Assembly: GCA_965368335.1 (NCBI GenBank)
Contig: CBDUMN010000123.1
Span: forward strand, 1 to 9,030
Source: CBDUMN01 sp965368335
GTDB taxonomy: Bacteria; Pseudomonadota; Alphaproteobacteria; Rhodospirillales; JAPHRK01
Reading direction: 5' to 3'
DNA: 9,030 nucleotides
Of this stretch, positions 8,298-9,030 are shown piece after piece. The position numbers and the translations under genes are program-made. Below the pieces are notes generated by a model. It did not search any database. It saw only the letters and a list, made by a program, of their open reading frames with translations, and was not told the DNA's origin. Each line of letters opens with the position of its first letter. The stretch's first letter is position 1.

Positions 8298-9030
8298 TTA
8301 ACCGCCGTTATAATACTGACGGCTGTACCAGTACCAGCGGCCCTGGCCGGCAGGCGCCGTGCAGTTGATGCGGGAGCGGCCATTGGGGAAGGGGGTTTCC
8401 AGGCGCACCTCGATACGCACCTCGCCGAGCCTTTCAAGTCTGGCCTTGCCTTCATGAGAGGCGTAGCAAGCCAACTGGTTGAGCGCCGAAAAGTTCTCGG
8501 GCACCGTGAAGCCGAACAGCGGCGGGTTGTTTTGCGGATCGACCTTCCAATTGGGCGGTAGAACGTCCGAAACGGGAAGAGGCAAAACGTTGACCGCCAT
8601 CTTGAAGCGCGACAGGTCGCCGTATTTTTCGTTCAAGGCAAAGCGCGGCAGGAACATGGCGTCGGCCCCTTTGCCGAGCGCGCCCGAATGCTGGCCGAAA
8701 GCTTCCTTAAAGCCGAATTCCCCGACCACAGCAGCCAAGGAACGGCTCGCCTCGCCGTAAGGGTAGGCGAACAGCGCCGGTTTATGGCCGAGCATTTCCT
8801 CAAACCGTCGAACCGCCTGGGCGATATCCTCGCGGCTGGCCTCACCGGAAAGGGCCGCCATATGGCGATGGCCCGAACCGTGGTTGCCGATGGTCACGCC
8901 GCCGTCGCTCATTTCCTTGATCTGATCCCAGGTCATATAGCGGCTGAACCCCTGATCGACCGCATTGGTCGAGACGAAAAGGGTGAACGGAAAACCAGCC
9001 TCTTTTAGCCGCGGCCAAGCTTGGCTGTAG
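8298..9030 (-). CDS. Polysaccharide deacetylase (NodB-like), N-terminus beyond window edge
   Basis: The frame stays open to the right edge, giving 243 visible residues; an internal Met at 8936 is not the start, because the 31 codons before it read WPRLKEAGFPFTLFVSTNAV, core NodB sequence. Numbering from the edge: the metal-binding motif is GNHGSGH with His50 and His54; the later motif FAYPYG is at 87-92 and FLPR at 126-129. The catalytic Asp-Asp motif (usually TFDD) should lie just outside. Family members remove N- or O-acetyl groups from extracellular or cell-wall glycans and are usually exported; no signal peptide can be judged here. After the catalytic part comes a C-terminal stretch of about 100 residues with two cysteines (188 and 223) and an aromatic end (GRWYWYSRQYY), which I do not recognise as a named domain. 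The substrate is unknown. Confidence 0.85.
   Translation of the reverse strand, partial: YSQAWPRLKEAGFPFTLFVSTNAVDQGFSRYMTWDQIKEMSDGGVTIGNHGSGHRHMAALSGEASREDIAQAVRRFEEMLGHKPALFAYPYGEASRSLAAVVGEFGFKEAFGQHSGALGKGADAMFLPRFALNEKYGDLSRFKMAVNVLPLPVSDVLPPNWKVDPQNNPPLFGFTVPENFSALNQLACYASHEGKARLERLGEVRIEVRLETPFPNGRSRINCTAPAGQGRWYWYSRQYYNGG

Overview
The window is about 60% G+C and gene-dense. Its gene content (AmpG-type permease, family I pyrophosphatase, TypA, PfkB adenosine-kinase-like protein, a membrane GGDEF protein with an MCP-like sensor) and its spacer palindromes of the GTCATTCC(C/G)G type point to an alphaproteobacterium, probably Rhodospirillales-like. That assignment is inferred from protein and repeat style; no marker gene fixes the genus.

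Layout: the left edge cuts a minus-strand macro-domain gene (1-148), which diverges from a plus-strand membrane diguanylate cyclase (304-1794). The cyclase converges on a long minus-strand run separated by a short hairpin terminator at about 1800-1824. In transcription order that run is: a polysaccharide deacetylase cut by the right edge (8298-9030), a PfkB/adenosine kinase-like gene (7090-8079), typA/bipA with a TTG start (5136-6959), an ampG-like permease (3677-5038), alanine dehydrogenase ald (2510-3625) and inorganic pyrophosphatase ppa (1850-2395). Gaps of 51 to 218 bp mean these are not one tightly packed operon. ampG-ald (51 bp) is the only pair close enough to suggest co-transcription.

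Function: most genes are housekeeping. They cover pyrophosphate hydrolysis, alanine/pyruvate interconversion, muropeptide import, ribosome-associated GTPase function and nucleoside phosphorylation. The signalling gene makes c-di-GMP and keeps an intact active site and product-inhibition site. A plausible but unproven link is AmpG supplying alanine-containing muropeptides upstream of Ald.

Non-coding content: two spacer palindromes flank typA. One is a single REP-like hairpin at 5092-5125. The other is an inverted pair at 6993-7081 resembling a REPIN/BIME, with a compensatory base change between its two arms. A GC-rich hairpin with a U-tract precedes the kinase gene and encloses a promoter-like -10 box. 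I see no CRISPR array, insertion sequence, tRNA, rRNA, phage gene or defence locus, and no convincing novel multi-gene system. The interest here is in the small spacer elements and gene-start details.
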